Shown piece after piece: positions 41,964 to 53,894 of a stretch of DNA of 64,000 nt. A program made the position numbers and the translations under genes. This stretch comes from Odobenus rosmarus divergens (lineage: Eukaryota > Chordata > Mammalia > Carnivora > Odobenidae): the NCBI RefSeq assembly GCF_000321225.1, contig NW_004450458.1:2052024-2116023 (forward strand), read 5' to 3'. The notes under the pieces were generated by a model, which was not told the origin of the DNA, ran no database searches, and saw only the letters and a list, made by a program, of their open reading frames with translations. Numbering within the stretch: the stretch's first letter is position 1; every line of letters starts with the position of its first letter.

Positions 41964-42643
41964 CTCCTTAAGATTTTAAATGGCATTTCCCCAACCAGCA
42001 TTGGTGGTGAACATATTTTCATTGGCTTATTTGCCATCTGTATATCCTCTTTGGTGAAATGTCTCTGCATGCCTTTTGCCCATTTTCTAACTGGATTGTT
42101 AGGCTTTTTAATGTTGAGTTTTGGCAATTTTTTTATTATTCTAGATACTAGACTTTTGTCAGACATGTGGTTTGCAAATATTTTCTCTCACTCTGCTGCT
42201 TGTTTTTTTGTCCTCTTAACAGGGTTTTCCGCAGAGCAAAAGTTGTAAATTTTGATGAAGTCTAATTTATTTATTTATTTATTCTGGTTATGGGTTGTGC
42301 TCTTGGTGTCAAGTCTAGGAACTCTTTGCCTAACATTAGCTACTGAAGATTTTCTCCTACTTTTTTCTGGGAGATTTATAGTTTGACATTTTACATTTAA
42401 GCCCGTGATTCATTTGGAGTTAATGTTGATAGAGGACGTGAGGTTTTGACTGAGGTTTATTCTTTTTCCCTTATGGATGAATGTTCACCTGCTTCAGCAC
42501 TATTTGTTGAAAGGCTATTTTTCCTCCATAGACTTGCTTTCACACCCATGTCAAAAATCACTTGGGTATATTGGTGTGAGCTATTTCTGGCTTCTCTATT
42601 CCATTCCATTGACCCATGTGTCCACCAATACTACATGCTGTCA

Positions 42644-42837
42644 GGGCGCCTGGGTGGCTCAGTGGTTAGGTGTCTGCTTTCGGCTCAGGTCACGATTCCA
42701 GGGTCCTGGGATCGAGCCCCACATCGGGCTCCCTGCTCAGAGGGAAGCCTGCTTCTCCCTCTCCCACTTCCCCTGCCTGTGTTCCCTCTCTCGCTGTGTT
42801 TCTCTCTGTCAAATAAATCAATAAAAAATCTTAAAAA
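42644..42837 (+). mobile_element. Can-SINE in L1M, young subfamily, sense
   Basis: GGGCGCCTGGGTGGCTCAGTGGTTAGGTGTCTG head (one base short), GTCCTGGGATCGAGCCCC, tail CAAATAAATCAATAAAAAATCTT. TSD AATACTACATGCTGT (42,627-42,641) against AATACTACATACTGT (42,838-42,852), 14 of 15 matching. Confidence 0.96.
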
Positions 42838-43038
42838 AATACTACATACTGTTGATTACTGTAGCTATATAATAAGTCTTGAAGTCAGGTAGAAAGATTC
42901 CTCTAACTTTATTGTTCTTTTTCAAATTTATTTTAATTGTTCTAGTTCTTTTGCATTTCCATATGAATTTTAGCATAATCTTGTCTATATCTACCAAAAA
43001 CATCTTGCTGGGATTTTGATAGGAATTAAGTTAAACTT

Positions 43039-43516
43039 TGTGGTGGGCTGAATAGTGTCCCCCTCTTTTCCCCACGAAACATTTTCACTTGGACCATCAG
43101 AATGTGATGTTACTTAGAAATAAGGATCTTTATGGATGTACTTAATTAAGATGAAGTCCTACTAGATTAAGGTGGGCCCTAACTTCAATGACTGGTGTCC
43201 TGATAGGAGGAGGAGAGGACACACAGAGACACAGAGATACAGAGACACTCAGGGAAGAAGGCCATATGAAGGTGAAGAAAGAGATTGAAATTATGTAGTC
43301 ACAAGCTAAGGAATTGCCAAGGATGGCTGGGAGCTTCTAGAAGGTAAGAGAGCCATGCAACCAATCTCTCTCAAGAACCCCAGAAGAAACCAACCCTGCC
43401 ACACCCTTTATTCCAGGCTCTGGCCTTCAGAACTGTGAGAGAGGAAAATTTCTGTCATTTTAAACCACTTAGTTTGTGGTGATTTGTTACAGCAGCCTTG
43501 GGAAACTTGTATATTC
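43039..43516 (+). mobile_element. MLT1-type MaLR solo LTR in L1M, sense
   Basis: TGTGGTGGGCTGAATAGTGTCCCCC, AGAATGTGATGTTACTTAGAAATAAGG, AGATTAAGGTGGGCCCTAA, GACTGGTGTCCTGATAGGAGGAGGAGAGGACAC and AACTGTGAGAGAGGAAAATTTCTGTC give a nearly complete MLT1 LTR. AACTT flanks both sides (43,034-43,038; 43,517-43,521), fitting a 5-bp duplication. A retrovirus-like relic with no internal genes. Confidence 0.88.
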
Positions 43517-44267
43517 AACTTGGGGAGAATTGACATCTTTATTATGTTGAGATTTCCAATCCAATCCATGAGCAGCATATATCTGTCCACTTATTTATGA
43601 CTTCTTTGATTTCTTTCATCAGAATTTCGTAGTTTTCAACATACAAGTTCTGTACGTGTGGTGTTAAATTTACTCCTAAGTATTTTATTTTACTTTTGAG
43701 CAATTATAAATGGTCTTGTAATTTTTAACTTTGATGTGCATGTGTTCATTGCCAGTATGTAGAAATGCAATTGATTTTTGTATATTTATCTTATATTGTG
43801 TGACCTTACTGAACCTTTATTTACTCTATAACATCTTTGTAGATTTCTTAGGATTTTCTTTATAGTCATGTCTTCTGTAAGTTTTATTCTATAGTTTCAT
43901 TTCTTCCTTTCAATATGTATTTCTTTATCTCCTTTTCTTGCCTTGTTGCATTGGTTAGAATTTCTGGCACTATGCTGAATAAGAATGATGAAAGTGGACA
44001 TACGTGCTTTGTTGCAGCTCTTAGGAAGAAAGCATTGTCTTTTATCATAAAGTATAACATTAGCTGTAGATTTTTTGTATTTTTTTGTCAGTTTGAGGAA
44101 GTTCCACTCTATTTTTATTATTATAATAAAATATATAATTTTTATCACATGTTATTATAACATTTAAAAATATTTCCTATTTTTCCTGAGAGTTTTCTTT
44201 AATTTGAGTGCTTTATTTAACAAGACTTTTTCTGCATCAATTATATGATAATGCAGTTTTTTTCTTT

Positions 44268-44387
44268 AGACTTTTTTTTTTAAAGATTTTATTTTTAAGT
44301 AATTGCTACATCCAATGTGGGGCTTGAACTCACAACTCTGAGATCAAGAGTCACATGCTCTACCAACTTAGCCAGCTAGGTGCCCCA
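44268..44387 (-). mobile_element. Can-SINE, short old subfamily, antisense
   Basis: TTTTTTTTTAAAGATTTTATTTTTAAGTAATTGC, GTGGGGCTTGAACTCACAACTCTGAGATCAAGAGTCACATGCTCTACC to GCCAGCTAGGTGCCCC. Inserted in the L1 reverse transcriptase region. Confidence 0.93.
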
Positions 44388-45174
44388 TAATATGCTGGAT
44401 TACATTGATTGATTTTTAATATTGAACCAGGCTTGCATCTCTGCAATGAAATCTACTTGGTCATGGTATATAATTCTTTTACATATAGCTGAATTCTATT
44501 TGCTATTGTTGTATATTGTTATTGATTTTTGTGTTTATTTTAATGAGTACTACTGTTCTGTAGGGTTTTTTTTTTTTTTAATGGTCTTTGGTTTGTGCAT
44601 AGGAAAGTGTTCCTTACTCTTCTATTTTCTGCAAGTGACTTGTGTAATTGGTATTAATTCTTTTTTAAACATCTGGTAGAATTCACCAGTAAAATCATTT
44701 GGGTCTAGAGATTTCTTTTTTTAAATTACAAATTCAATTTCCCTAATAGTTGTAAGATCATGTGAGTGATCTGTTTCCTTTAGGTGAGTTTTCGTAGCTT
44801 GTATTTTTTAAAAATTGGTCCATTTCACCTAAATTATCAAATTTATATGTATAAAGTTGTTGGAGGTATTCTTTTCTTATACTTTTTGATGTATGTGGGG
44901 TTCATAGTGGTATCCCTTGCTTCATTCTTAATACTGGTGGTTTGTATCTTCCTTCCATTTTCTTTGTCAGTCTTGCTAGACTTTTGTCAAATTTATTGAT
45001 GTTTTCAAAGAATCAGCTGTTTTACCCTTTTTCTCTGTTGTTTTTGTTTTTAATTTCATTGCTTTCTGTTCTTATCTTTAGTATTCCCTTCTTGCTTTGG
45101 GCTTATTTTGTTCTTTTTCTACATTCTTGAGGTGGGAGCTTAGAAAATTCGCTTGAGACTTTCTTCTTTTCTTT

Positions 45175-45390
45175 CTTTTCTTTACTTTTTTTAAAGATTT
45201 TATTTATTTATTTAATTGACGGAGAGAGAGAGAGACAGCGAGAGAGGGAACACAAGCAGGGGGAGGGTCAGAGGGAGAAGCAGGCTTCCCGCTGAACAGG
45301 GAGCCCGATGCGGGGCTTGATCCCAGGACCCTGAGATCATGACCTGAGCTGAAGGCAGTCGCTTAACCAACTGAGCCACCCAGGCGCCCC
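45175..45390 (-). mobile_element. Can-SINE in L1M, antisense
   Basis: TTTAAAGATTTTATTTATTTATTTAATTGACGG to GCTTAACCAACTGAGCCACCCAGGCGCCCC. A perfect 13-bp TSD (TCTTCTTTTCTTT) lies at 45,162-45,174 and 45,391-45,403. It landed at the tail edge of the neighbouring SINE. Confidence 0.96.
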
Positions 45391-45403
45391 TCTTCTTTTC
45401 TTT

Positions 45404-45628
45404 AAAAAAATATTTATTTATTTGAGAGAGAGAGAAGAGAGAGCATGAATGGGGGGGTGAGGAGCAGAAGGGGAGGGAGAGGGAGTGGGAAAGAATCTCA
45501 AGCAGACTCCACTCTGAGCACAGAGCCCAGTGCTGGCCTGGATCTCACTACCCTGCCTGAGATCATGACCTCAGCAGAAACGAAGAGTTGGATGCTTAAC
45601 TGACTAAAGCCATGCAGGTGCCCCCCCC
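45404..45628 (-). mobile_element. Can-SINE, intermediate subfamily, antisense
   Basis: AAAAAAATATTTATTTATTTGAGAGAGAG to GCTTAACTGACTAAAGCCATGCAGGTGCCC, with GAATCTCAAGCAGACTCCA and AACGAAGAGTTGGATGC marks. More diverged than the SINE beside it, so older. Confidence 0.9.
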
Positions 45629-47439
45629 TTGTTTCTAATGTATGCATTTAGGGCTATAAATTTCCTTCTTAGCACTTCTTTAGCTGTGTTCCACAAATTT
45701 TGATATATTTTATTTTCATTTTCATTCAGTTCAATGTTTTTAAAATTTTTCCTTGAGACATCTTTGGCTCATGGATTATTTAGAAGTGTGTTGTTTATGA
45801 ATGCCTGCTGTGTGATTTCAATTCTGTTCAAATCTGTTTGCCTTTAGTTTTCTGAAGTTTGACTTTGATTCACCTTGCTGTGAATTTCTTTGAGTTTATT
45901 CTATTTGGTGGATTCACTGCACTTCTTAAACCTGTATGTCTTCCAAAGCTGGAAAATGTTTCAGGCATCCCCCCCACCCCCAGCTCTGTCCTTTTTGTTT
46001 TCTTTCTGGGACTTCAATGACACAAATGTTGTATCTTTGGTTATAGTTCCATAGGTGCCTGAGACTGTTCATTTTTTTCCCCAGTTTATTTTCTTTCTGT
46101 TGTTTAGTTTGGCTAATTTCCCTTGTTGTATCTCAGTTAACTGATCCTTTCCTTTGTACTTTTCCTTCTGTTATTGAGCCTGTGCAATGAGTTTTCTATT
46201 TCGGTTATTATTGTTTTTAGTTCTAGAATTTCCCAATTGGGTTTTCTTATATCTTCTCCTTGCTGAGAATTTCTGTTCCTTTTCTGAGATTTTGTATGTT
46301 TTCATTTGTTCCAAGTGTACTTGCAATTGCTTATTAGAACATTTTTATGATTATTATTTTAAAGTCTTTGTCAGATAATCTAATATTTCTGTCACCACAG
46401 TGTTGGTATCTATTGATTGTCTTTTTTTTTTTTTTCATTCTGTTTGGGATCTTCCTGGCTCTTGGTCTGGTGAGTGATTTTTCAGTTGAAACCTGGACAT
46501 TTGTGGTATTATGTTATGAGATTTTGAATCTAATTTAAGCCTTTCATTTTAGCTGGCTTCTTTTGATACTCTGTGGCATCAAAGGCGGGGTGGTGGTACG
46601 TCCTCATTACTGTCGAGTAGGGGTAAAAGTCCAGGGGTCTTCTCATTAGAGCTGAAGGGGGCTGGGAGTTTCAGCTCTCCAATAGGCCTCCACAGATAGC
46701 TATGTGGCTAGGGGTGTAGGAGTGCCTTATTTGTCCTCCTTTTATGGCCTCCCTGACACTATCTCCTAGGGGGAAGATGAAAGCTCTAGCTCTCTATTTG
46801 GCCTTCTTTGAGGCCTGCCAGCTCTGTGGGTGTGTTTGGGTACCTTGTTACAGCCTTGTGAAGGTAGAAGTCTAGAACCTCCACTGGGCCTTTGCTGCCA
46901 TTGGTGTGGGTGGGGCCAGAGGATTTTGTAGTGTTTTTCTAGAGTTGGACAATTATTTTAAGATATGTGTTGCTGAAGCAAGCACTAGAGTTGGACAATT
47001 ATTATCTGAAAGTTTTTCCTCCTTGCTAGGTTGCCCCTTTCCTGATGCTCAGGTTTTTGTTTGTTTTGGCCTGTGTCTGTTGGAGTTTCCAGGTTGACTT
47101 CTTTCTTAGCTCCAAATCTTGGACATATGAGGCAAAAAGAAAACTCACAGAAATCCTTATATTCTTTTTTGGGTTCTGAGATTCCCTAGCTTGTCTGCTT
47201 TCTGCTTTCCACTTTTCTAAGTCTTCTTATGTTTGTTTTATATATGATGCCTCTCTATATAAATCTTTAGTGGTATTTACAGAAGAAATAGGGAAAAGTA
47301 CACCAACTTCATCTGTTGAGTCCACCAAAAATTTTCACTTCAGTATTTCTTTTCATTAAGTTCTTCCTCATTTCTAACTGCCTCAGAGGAAGAAATGCTA
47401 CTTGGCTGTCTGGGGTTATAGTTTCCCCAGCCATCACAT

Positions 47440-48350
47440 TTCCTCTTGTCTGCTCTAAAAATTTGCTCCACCAATTATCTCTTCCTGCTTGCATCTTGAG
47501 TCTTACTTGATAAATACCCCCCTTCAGTTTGAGGCACACTCGTCTTAAAGAAACTGACCTTTGACATGTTCTTTCCTAAGATAGTCCTCTATTTTTTTCC
47601 TTCCCTTAAATGCCAGTCTTCTTGAAAGCATTATCTGTACTCTCTGCTCCCACTGATTTGCCACCCTCTCCACCCTTAATCCTTTGTGATCTTTCTACTG
47701 ACCTCACCAGTCTATTGAAACTGCATTCTCAAAGGTCACCCATCAATTCCTGGAAGTCAAATCCAATGGCTTTTCCTCAGTTCACATCACTTTGATTTCT
47801 CTGCAGCGTTCGGCATCACAAGCATTGAAACTTGGGTGTGATGCTTGACATGGCCCAGCTCTCACGTGACAGCTTCCACTAGAAATTCACTCATTTCTTG
47901 CCTGTGCTCTCTTTTCATCCACATTTTGCCCAGTTCGGGTGAACTTTAACTTTTGCTTAGACTACTGCAGTAGCTCCCTAATTGGTGTTCCTGCTGCCAG
48001 TCAATTTCCAGTGTAATCAGTTTTATACATTGTGGCCAGATTAATCTCCCTTTAATGGCTTCTCTTTCTGAACTTAATTTTGTTTGGCAGGCATTCAAGC
48101 CTTCTGTGCTCTGCCTCCACCTACCTTTCCAGCATGATTCCAACATGATTCCCATGGAAGGACACCAGGCTCCTGCAAAACTGAAATACCCATTGTTCCG
48201 TCATGCTAGCTCTGCCTTCCTCCTCCAGCACTAAAAATGCAAGTATTCTCTCCATCCTGTCCTCACACTTAATATGTGTCTTTCTTAGAGTACTCCTTAA
48301 GTTAGAAGTTGTGTTAAGGATATTTATATCCCGAAATCACTTCTACTAGG
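47440..48350 (+). mobile_element. L2, sense, long fragment
   Basis: CTCAAAGGTCACCCATCAATTCC, AAATCCAATGGCTTTTCCTCAG, TTTGATTTCTCTGCAGCGTTCGGCATCAC, TAGACTACTGCAGTAGCTCCCTAATTGGTGTTCC, GTGGCCAGATTAATCTCC and GGCATTCAAGCCTTC follow the L2 ORF2/3' order. Decayed and not coding. Confidence 0.85.
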
Positions 48351-48384
48351 CTGTCAGCTTAGAGTGAGGTTGGATGATCGTTCG

Positions 48385-48500
48385 ATGATTCATTGATTGA
48401 TTCATTCAACAGATTTTTAAGGTGTCTTGGGTTCTGGGCAGGGCAGTGGGGGATGACAGTAAAAAAAAAAAAGCTCCTTATGTTGCTTCTAGCCTTGGTG
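48385..48500 (-). mobile_element. L2 3' terminus, antisense
   Basis: ATTGATTCATTCAACAGATTTTTAAGGTGTCTTGGGTTCTGGGCA... AGCTCCTTATGTTGC fits the reversed L2 end (ttcattcaacaaatatttattgag...). It lies right after a sense L2. Confidence 0.6.
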
Positions 48501-48641
48501 TCTTCATTCTTAGTTGTTGTTAGTTTGTTTGTATATCGATCGTAAAGAATGCCTCGCCCTAGCTCAAGGCTGGGAATAGTTCCAAGTCAATGCCTGGCAT
48601 GGTCCTAGGTCAATGCCTGGTGTACTTAGTAGGTACTTCTT

Positions 48642-48853
48642 TTGTTTTGTTTTGTTTCGAAGATTTTATTTATTATTTATTTGACAGAGAGAGAGAGAGA
48701 AATAGTGAGAGAGAGCATAAGCAGGGGGAGCGTGGGAGGGAGAGGGAGAAGCAGGCTCCCAAGGAGCCTGATGTAGGACTTGATCCCAGGACCCTGGGAT
48801 CATGACCTGAGCCAAAGGCAGATGCTTAACTGACTGAGCCACCCAGGTGCCCC
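48642..48853 (-). mobile_element. Can-SINE, antisense
   Basis: TTGTTTTGTTTTGTTTCGAAGATTTTATTTATTATTTATTTGACAG to GCTTAACTGACTGAGCCACCCAGGTGCCCC. TACTTCTT occurs at 48,634-48,641 and 48,861-48,868, so the TSD probably extends over the preceding TAGxxxx part. The tail has turned into GTTTT units. Confidence 0.93.
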
Positions 48854-48868
48854 TAGAAAATACTTCTT

Positions 48869-51800
48869 ATTAAATAAATTTGTGCACTAACAAGTATGTT
48901 AAAATAAGATTACCAAAGATGCACAACGACTTTGTTTTTAAACTTTCCATCATTTAAACCTTTCTGATGAAAGAGAAAATAAAAATGGAACAGCAGAGAG
49001 AAAATATTTATTAGAAATAAATGCAAATGCAGGAATGTATCATCTGGGTCTCTGGATTAAGGCTATGTTACGGCAGACATTTTCAACCAGTTTTACAAAT
49101 GATAGCAATATTTAAAGAACATCGGTCTCAAAAGACGTATTTTTGTAAGAATGAATAAAAACTATGACTATGGGAACTGTCTATTCCAACTGGCTCTCCA
49201 TCCTTAATTGGAGGCTTCTTAGCATAATAAGACATTTGTCCTCTTTGTATTTGAGACAGGGGTTTCATTTTACTTCCTACTGAGCTTTCCAGTGTGAAAT
49301 TTCTGTCGCAGTTTGCCCTGCGTATGAAGCATGTCCCCTATCTCAGGGTAGAAGGCCTCTTTCCTCAGCTCTCCGGATCAGACTGGTTTCTGAGGTGGAA
49401 AAAAAAGATTCCTGGGAAAATGATATAACAAACCAGGAAAGTGAATGCCCTCTATGAACGCCTGTACTTTCCAGAGACTGCGGAATATCCGAGTGGTAGC
49501 CAGTTCTTACCGGCTCTTGCTTTTCACTCCTCCTATCTTAGCAGTGTTGTTAAAAGTCAACGGTAGGAATGCATCTGTTTTTCTGTTCCCCAAATGTCAC
49601 CATCCGAATATTTCCTGATCTCTTCGGATCACACTCATTCCGTTATCAATGGCCAACATGAGTAAAACAAATTCACTCTAAAGGTTTAATTGGCTTTGCC
49701 CCCGTGCTGCTCATTAAATTCTGAAATCCCCGAATGTTTCGTTAGGTTTTTTTTTTTTTTTTTTTTGATTCCTCATGAAACTCCTTTCAAACATATTTAA
49801 AGTTTCAGTGTCACCGGCTAGGTTCCATTCTCACAGCAATTTCTAAACCATGCCAAGAACTTTGGGGCCTTGGGAAAATTTCCAATAGGTGGCATCTCAG
49901 ACTGTAGGCTCTGTCACACTTCTGTCTGTTTAGGGACGGGAAACAGACCGGAAAGTTAAAGATCTTTCTCTTTAAAGATAAAACTCTCTTCGCTCAGTGG
50001 GGAATTGAAGACTTCTTGCTCTCTCTAGTTGTCTCCCCCACAAATCTTTATGCATCGAGGTGAGTGCAGAGGCCCCTATGAATCAGCTTAGTAGGTAGTG
50101 GATACAGCATATGAGTCTCCCAGGCAAAGCCAGACAGCTCCCGTGTCCCGTTCTCGACCTGTCCCTAGGCTTGCGCTTGGATTGGGGGAGTCACTACAGA
50201 GGGAGAGAGTCTAACTTCCTTCCCTAACCCACTTCCTTCAAGACCTGGCTCTGGTCCCTAAGAAGATCCATGCATCCATAACCAGGCTTGGTGGCACAGA
50301 GGAGACCTAAATTGTCTGAAGGGACAGAGTGAATATTCTTAGCACAAGTTTTTTCCAATAGTCATTTACCTTGCCATGGGGTATTTTATTTCTGATAACA
50401 GTCTGAGGGAGATGATGATCCATGCAATTTTTTTTTTTAAGTGGGAAGCACCACCCTTTTGCATGGAAATTTGGTTCTATGCTGATTGCTTCGTATTTTA
50501 ACGTTAGAAAAGGGGAAGGCAATGCTAAATGGAAGCTTCAGAGAACGCAGAGTGGAGAAGTTGGTGAGTTACACCACACAACAGAACAACTTTTGCACAA
50601 AACCAAAATGGCAGCTGGTTCGGAGATTTTGTGAATACATCAGGGCCCAAATGCCAAAAACCAAAAAAATTCTATTTAAGCAATTTTTTCCCTCTCTCTA
50701 GGAACCGAGCCTGTCAGCAGCATAGATACTTGCAATCCTGCACTTCCTAGGACGCATGTGCTATTGGAAAGGGAGGTGTTAATTGCTGCGCTAATTACAA
50801 CATGATTGCTTTGCACTTGTTTTGCACTTGTAGGTGATTAAATTTTTAACGAAGCATATTACTTGGCACTGTTAGCACAGTTAACACATTTCTCTCTCTC
50901 TCTCTCTTTTTTTATGCCTTGGGAGAAGTCCCGCGCCACAGACCCTTCCCTGGCTGTGATGTGCTGTTGTGTTTGGAACCAGCCTCTGTTTAGGCTGTCA
51001 GTAACAGGACTCCAGCTTCCTGCTTGGGAAAGAGTAGCGGCCTATTATAATCATACCCAGCATGATGGCACTGGCCAGATGCGCACGCAGAGCCCACAAA
51101 GGTATTAGCTAAAAATGAGGCAAGGCTGCCAACGCGTCTCCAGCCTTCATTTAAAAACTACAGTGACTCCAAGCCAGTCAAGCGGCAGCGTTGGAGGGTT
51201 TAGCAGGAAGGTAAGAGAGCTGACAGCAAGTTCCATGTGATTTATTTCTGCGTTATAGCCTGCATTCCCAGCTGAACCGGAGCACGGGAAACTTGCATCT
51301 GTTACATGGGCAGCCTTGTGTCTCTTGGTTCCCACTGTGCGGCAGGCTGCAAGCCTCAGTGGGAGCTGGATTTTTGTATGTGTGCGCCTGTGAGTGCATG
51401 CTCGCCCTTTCTCTTCCTCGCTAGGCCTCCTGACTCAGAAGTGCTTGGGAAAACAAGTCTGGTCCTAAGAGAAGAGCTGGACAACCCAGGGCTTCACAAC
51501 CTGGGGGCTGGAGGTCAGAGAAGAGTCATGCAGCAAAATTGTCTTGAATGCGGCATGTCAGCAAACACATACACACCCATCAAACAGAAAGGTCGAGCAT
51601 CCAACTTTTTGTGAGTTAGCTCTCATGACTTGGCAGTTTTTTTGCAGCAAGGATCCTGGGATGATGGTCTTAGGAGCGCTGTGTGAACAAAGGAAATAAA
51701 CGAACCCAATTGCACGAGAGTGGCTGCTCATCAGTGATGGTTCCATTGGTAAACTGTTTTTGTGTGCTCGTGAGCCCACCCGGGGCCCAACTGGGGCAAA

Positions 51801-52109
51801 GTGGCAAAACGGATTCTCGAAGGAACATAAATTCCTCAAAGCCAGAATTCAGATTTAGCTTCTAAGCCTGAATACACATGTGTCTCCATTTGTGAAACCT
51901 TACGAGTCCAGAGGACAAAAGTTGTCCCCTGTTGCATAGCTTGCAGATACCTGCTAAGGGTCTGCCCTGTGAAGAAATGCCCAAACCAAGTGGGAGCAGA
52001 TAAATAAAAAAATGTACTAAAACTATTTGAGATGCTGTATGTTATCCCATGACCGAGGGCTTGAAAATAATTTCCTTATCAGTGCTCCCTTAGCAAGGGT
52101 GTTATCTCT
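48869..52109. other. Repeat-poor, apparently single-copy stretch
   Basis: Over 3 kb with no SINE or LINE recognised. It includes a T run at 49,747-49,766 and a (TC)n at 50,891-50,908. An exact 11-bp tandem duplication (TTTGCACTTGT at 50,810 and 50,821) lies just after TAATTGCTGCGCTAATTACAA, which has two homeodomain-like cores. No gene supported. Confidence 0.5.
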
Positions 52110-52111
52110 TT

Positions 52112-52308
52112 TTTTTTTTTTAAGATTTTTTATTTATTCATTTGAGAGAGAGGGAGAGAGTGTGAGCCAGTGAGAGCATGAGCAGGAGGGAGGGGCAGAG
52201 GGAGAGGGAGAAGCAAGCTCCCTGCTGAGCAGGGAGCCCGATGCAGGACTCAACCCCAGGGCCCTGAGATCATGACCGACTTAACCAGCTGACTCACCCA
52301 GGCGCCCC
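52112..52308 (-). mobile_element. Can-SINE, antisense, with small deletion
   Basis: T run, TAAGATTTTTTATTTATTCATTTGAGAG to GACTTAACCAGCTGACTCACCCAGGCGCCCC. About 20 bases normally reading CTGAGCTGAAGGCAGATGC are missing after ATCATGACC. TSD unclear. Confidence 0.93.
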
Positions 52309-53439
52309 TATTTTGCATTTTAGATAATCAAAGTGGAGGACAAGCTGGGTGAGATCCCAGTGTAAATATTCCAAGGTATCTAATCCATACCCCAAGTGGG
52401 AAAGAGAGAGTGGGAGGGTTGTAACTTCCAAACATTGTTATAGGTGTTTATTTCTCCCATGGGGGAAAAGAAGTGATTTGAGGAGATAGAAGAATTATGA
52501 ACGTGTGTGAAATAAAGCTGTTTGTCTTGAAAATAACACAATTAATTCAACGGTGTTTCAATTTAATGCTTGAACATATTTTGGGGGAGACCAGGGTGTC
52601 CAGGATTCTATGGACTGAGCATCTGTTCCTAGGACTTGGCTTCAACCTTTCAGTAATTTTGTTCTTTAAAGCTTCAACCATCAGAGGGAATCGCTAATCT
52701 GTCAATTTGCCAGCGAATATTGCTTTTCCCTGAGTACACTTGCCCTGGACTCATTCTCTTTTTTCTTCTCATCTCTGTCCTCATTCTTTGCCCCATTCTC
52801 CGGGTACCAGCCCCTTCTGCTGCCATTCTCGGGTCAGCCACCTGAGAGGCTCCCACAGCCCCAGCACGGGGACACCAGGCCCAAGGGGAGCTCAGCAGGG
52901 TCAGCCCCATTGCTGTGGAAATGTCAAGATGCTGCTGCTTCAGCAATAATCAGGTTTTTCTTTTCTCTTTTTTCTTTCTTCTTTTTTCTCTTCTCTTCTC
53001 TCCTCTTTTCGTTCTGTTTTTTTTTTTGACTCATAGTAGTTAATTTTTTTAGCTCTTTATGCAAATGCCAAACCCCCAAATCCTTTTTTTTCAGTTTTGT
53101 GTTTGATGGACACGCTGAACCTCCCATTCTCCCTGACTGCTGGGAAGAGGAATTGCATGAGGTTGGATTCATTTGTTCTCTGAGCAGGTGTATGAGGACC
53201 ACTCCCAGGTTTCCCGGAAAACCTTTCCAAGTGTGGGCAGGTTAAGACACTCATCCCCTATGTGAATCAGTTCTATTTTGTCTCAAGAGAACTGTTGGTT
53301 AATACCTAATGGGCATACTGAGTTCAGAGATTGGAAAGGTGGAGCCCTCGGAGAAACACTGGCAGTTTGTCTCCAGTGGAATATGTGTGCAATATTGCTA
53401 AGGAATTGCCCTTGTCATTTCCTGAAATCTTTTCCTAAA
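52309..53439. other. Unassigned non-coding stretch
   Basis: No repeat recognised except the pyrimidine tract at 52,951. No gene supported. Confidence 0.5.
52951..53030. repeat. Polypyrimidine TTCT/TTTTC tract
   Basis: About 80 bases of almost only C and T, with two G interruptions. The KKREK-rich minus-strand frame across it is an artefact of composition. Confidence 0.9.
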
Positions 53440-53630
53440 AGTAGTCTTTCGTCTCTTTCGTCTTGGAGCATGCGGTTCTCCTTCTGCCTCATCCTAACAC
53501 TGAACACTAATTGCCCTTCAAGACTGTGATCAAATGCTGTCTTCTCTGAAGCCTCAGAAAGAGTAAGCTATTCTCTCCACTGTACATGTACAGCATTTTG
53601 TCAATATATTTTAGGCCTGAGCTCAGCTCT
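53440..53630 (+). mobile_element. Probable L2 fragment, sense
   Basis: CTTCAAGACTGTGATCAAATGCTGTCTTCTCTGAAGCCTC matches the L2 block that reads tcaaatgtcacctcctctgtgaagcc. Then comes a shortened end. Confidence 0.6.
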
Positions 53631-53680
53631 GCCTTGTATTGGATATGTGATCTTAAGTGATCTTAACATTGGTGCTGTGG

Positions 53681-53886
53681 TGGGGTATCTGGGTGGCTGA
53701 GCCTGTTGGGCACCCGACTCTTGGTTTCGGCCCAGGTCATGATCTCAAGGTCCTGAAATCAGTCCCACATCAGGCTCCGCGCTGATTGTGGTGTCTGCTT
53801 GTCCCTCTCCCTCTGCTCCTCCCCCTGTTTGCTCTCTTTTGCTCTCTCTCTTTCAAATAAATTAAGATAAAATCTTTAAAAAATGA
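53681..53886 (+). mobile_element. Can-SINE, sense
   Basis: TGGGGTATCTGGGTGGCTGAGCCTGTTGGGC head (diverged), GGTCCTGAAATCAGTCCC, tail CAAATAAATTAAGATAAAATCTT plus A. A loose TSD may be TTGGTGCTGTGG before and TTAATGCTATGG after. Confidence 0.92.
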
Positions 53887-53894
53887 TAATAAAA

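Larger units (their letters stand above)
40550..47330 (-). mobile_element. Long decayed L1M, antisense, heavily interrupted
   Basis: Read left to right it runs backwards through an L1. First come the 3' UTR (GATCCCATGTACCCTTTGCCC; CTTGCAAAACTGTAGTA) and ORF2 C-terminal end. Near 42,040-42,160 the minus strand encodes WAKGMQRHFTKEDIQMANK. The reverse transcriptase region is at 43.5-45.1 kb, the inter-domain part at 45.6-45.95 kb, and 5'-region sequence follows to about 47.3 kb. Seven SINEs and one LTR interrupt it. The reading frame has many stops and shifts, so no active protein is encoded. Confidence 0.85.

Noticed and set aside
41795..42166. Recognisable protein similarity to L1 ORF2 on the minus strand
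   Set aside because: A genuine L1 relic, but frameshifted, stopped and fused to SINE-derived residues. It is annotated as a mobile element, not as a coding gene.
2513..42892. Many related short frames with LLLPLPLPLLVFPL or RERERE runs
   Set aside because: All are Can-SINE bodies read in either direction: pyrimidine stretches give L/P/S, purine stretches give R/E/G.
52674..53254. Overlapping plus and minus frames near 52.7-53.2 kb
   Set aside because: Low-complexity sequence and opposite-strand overlap; no domain, splice or promoter support.
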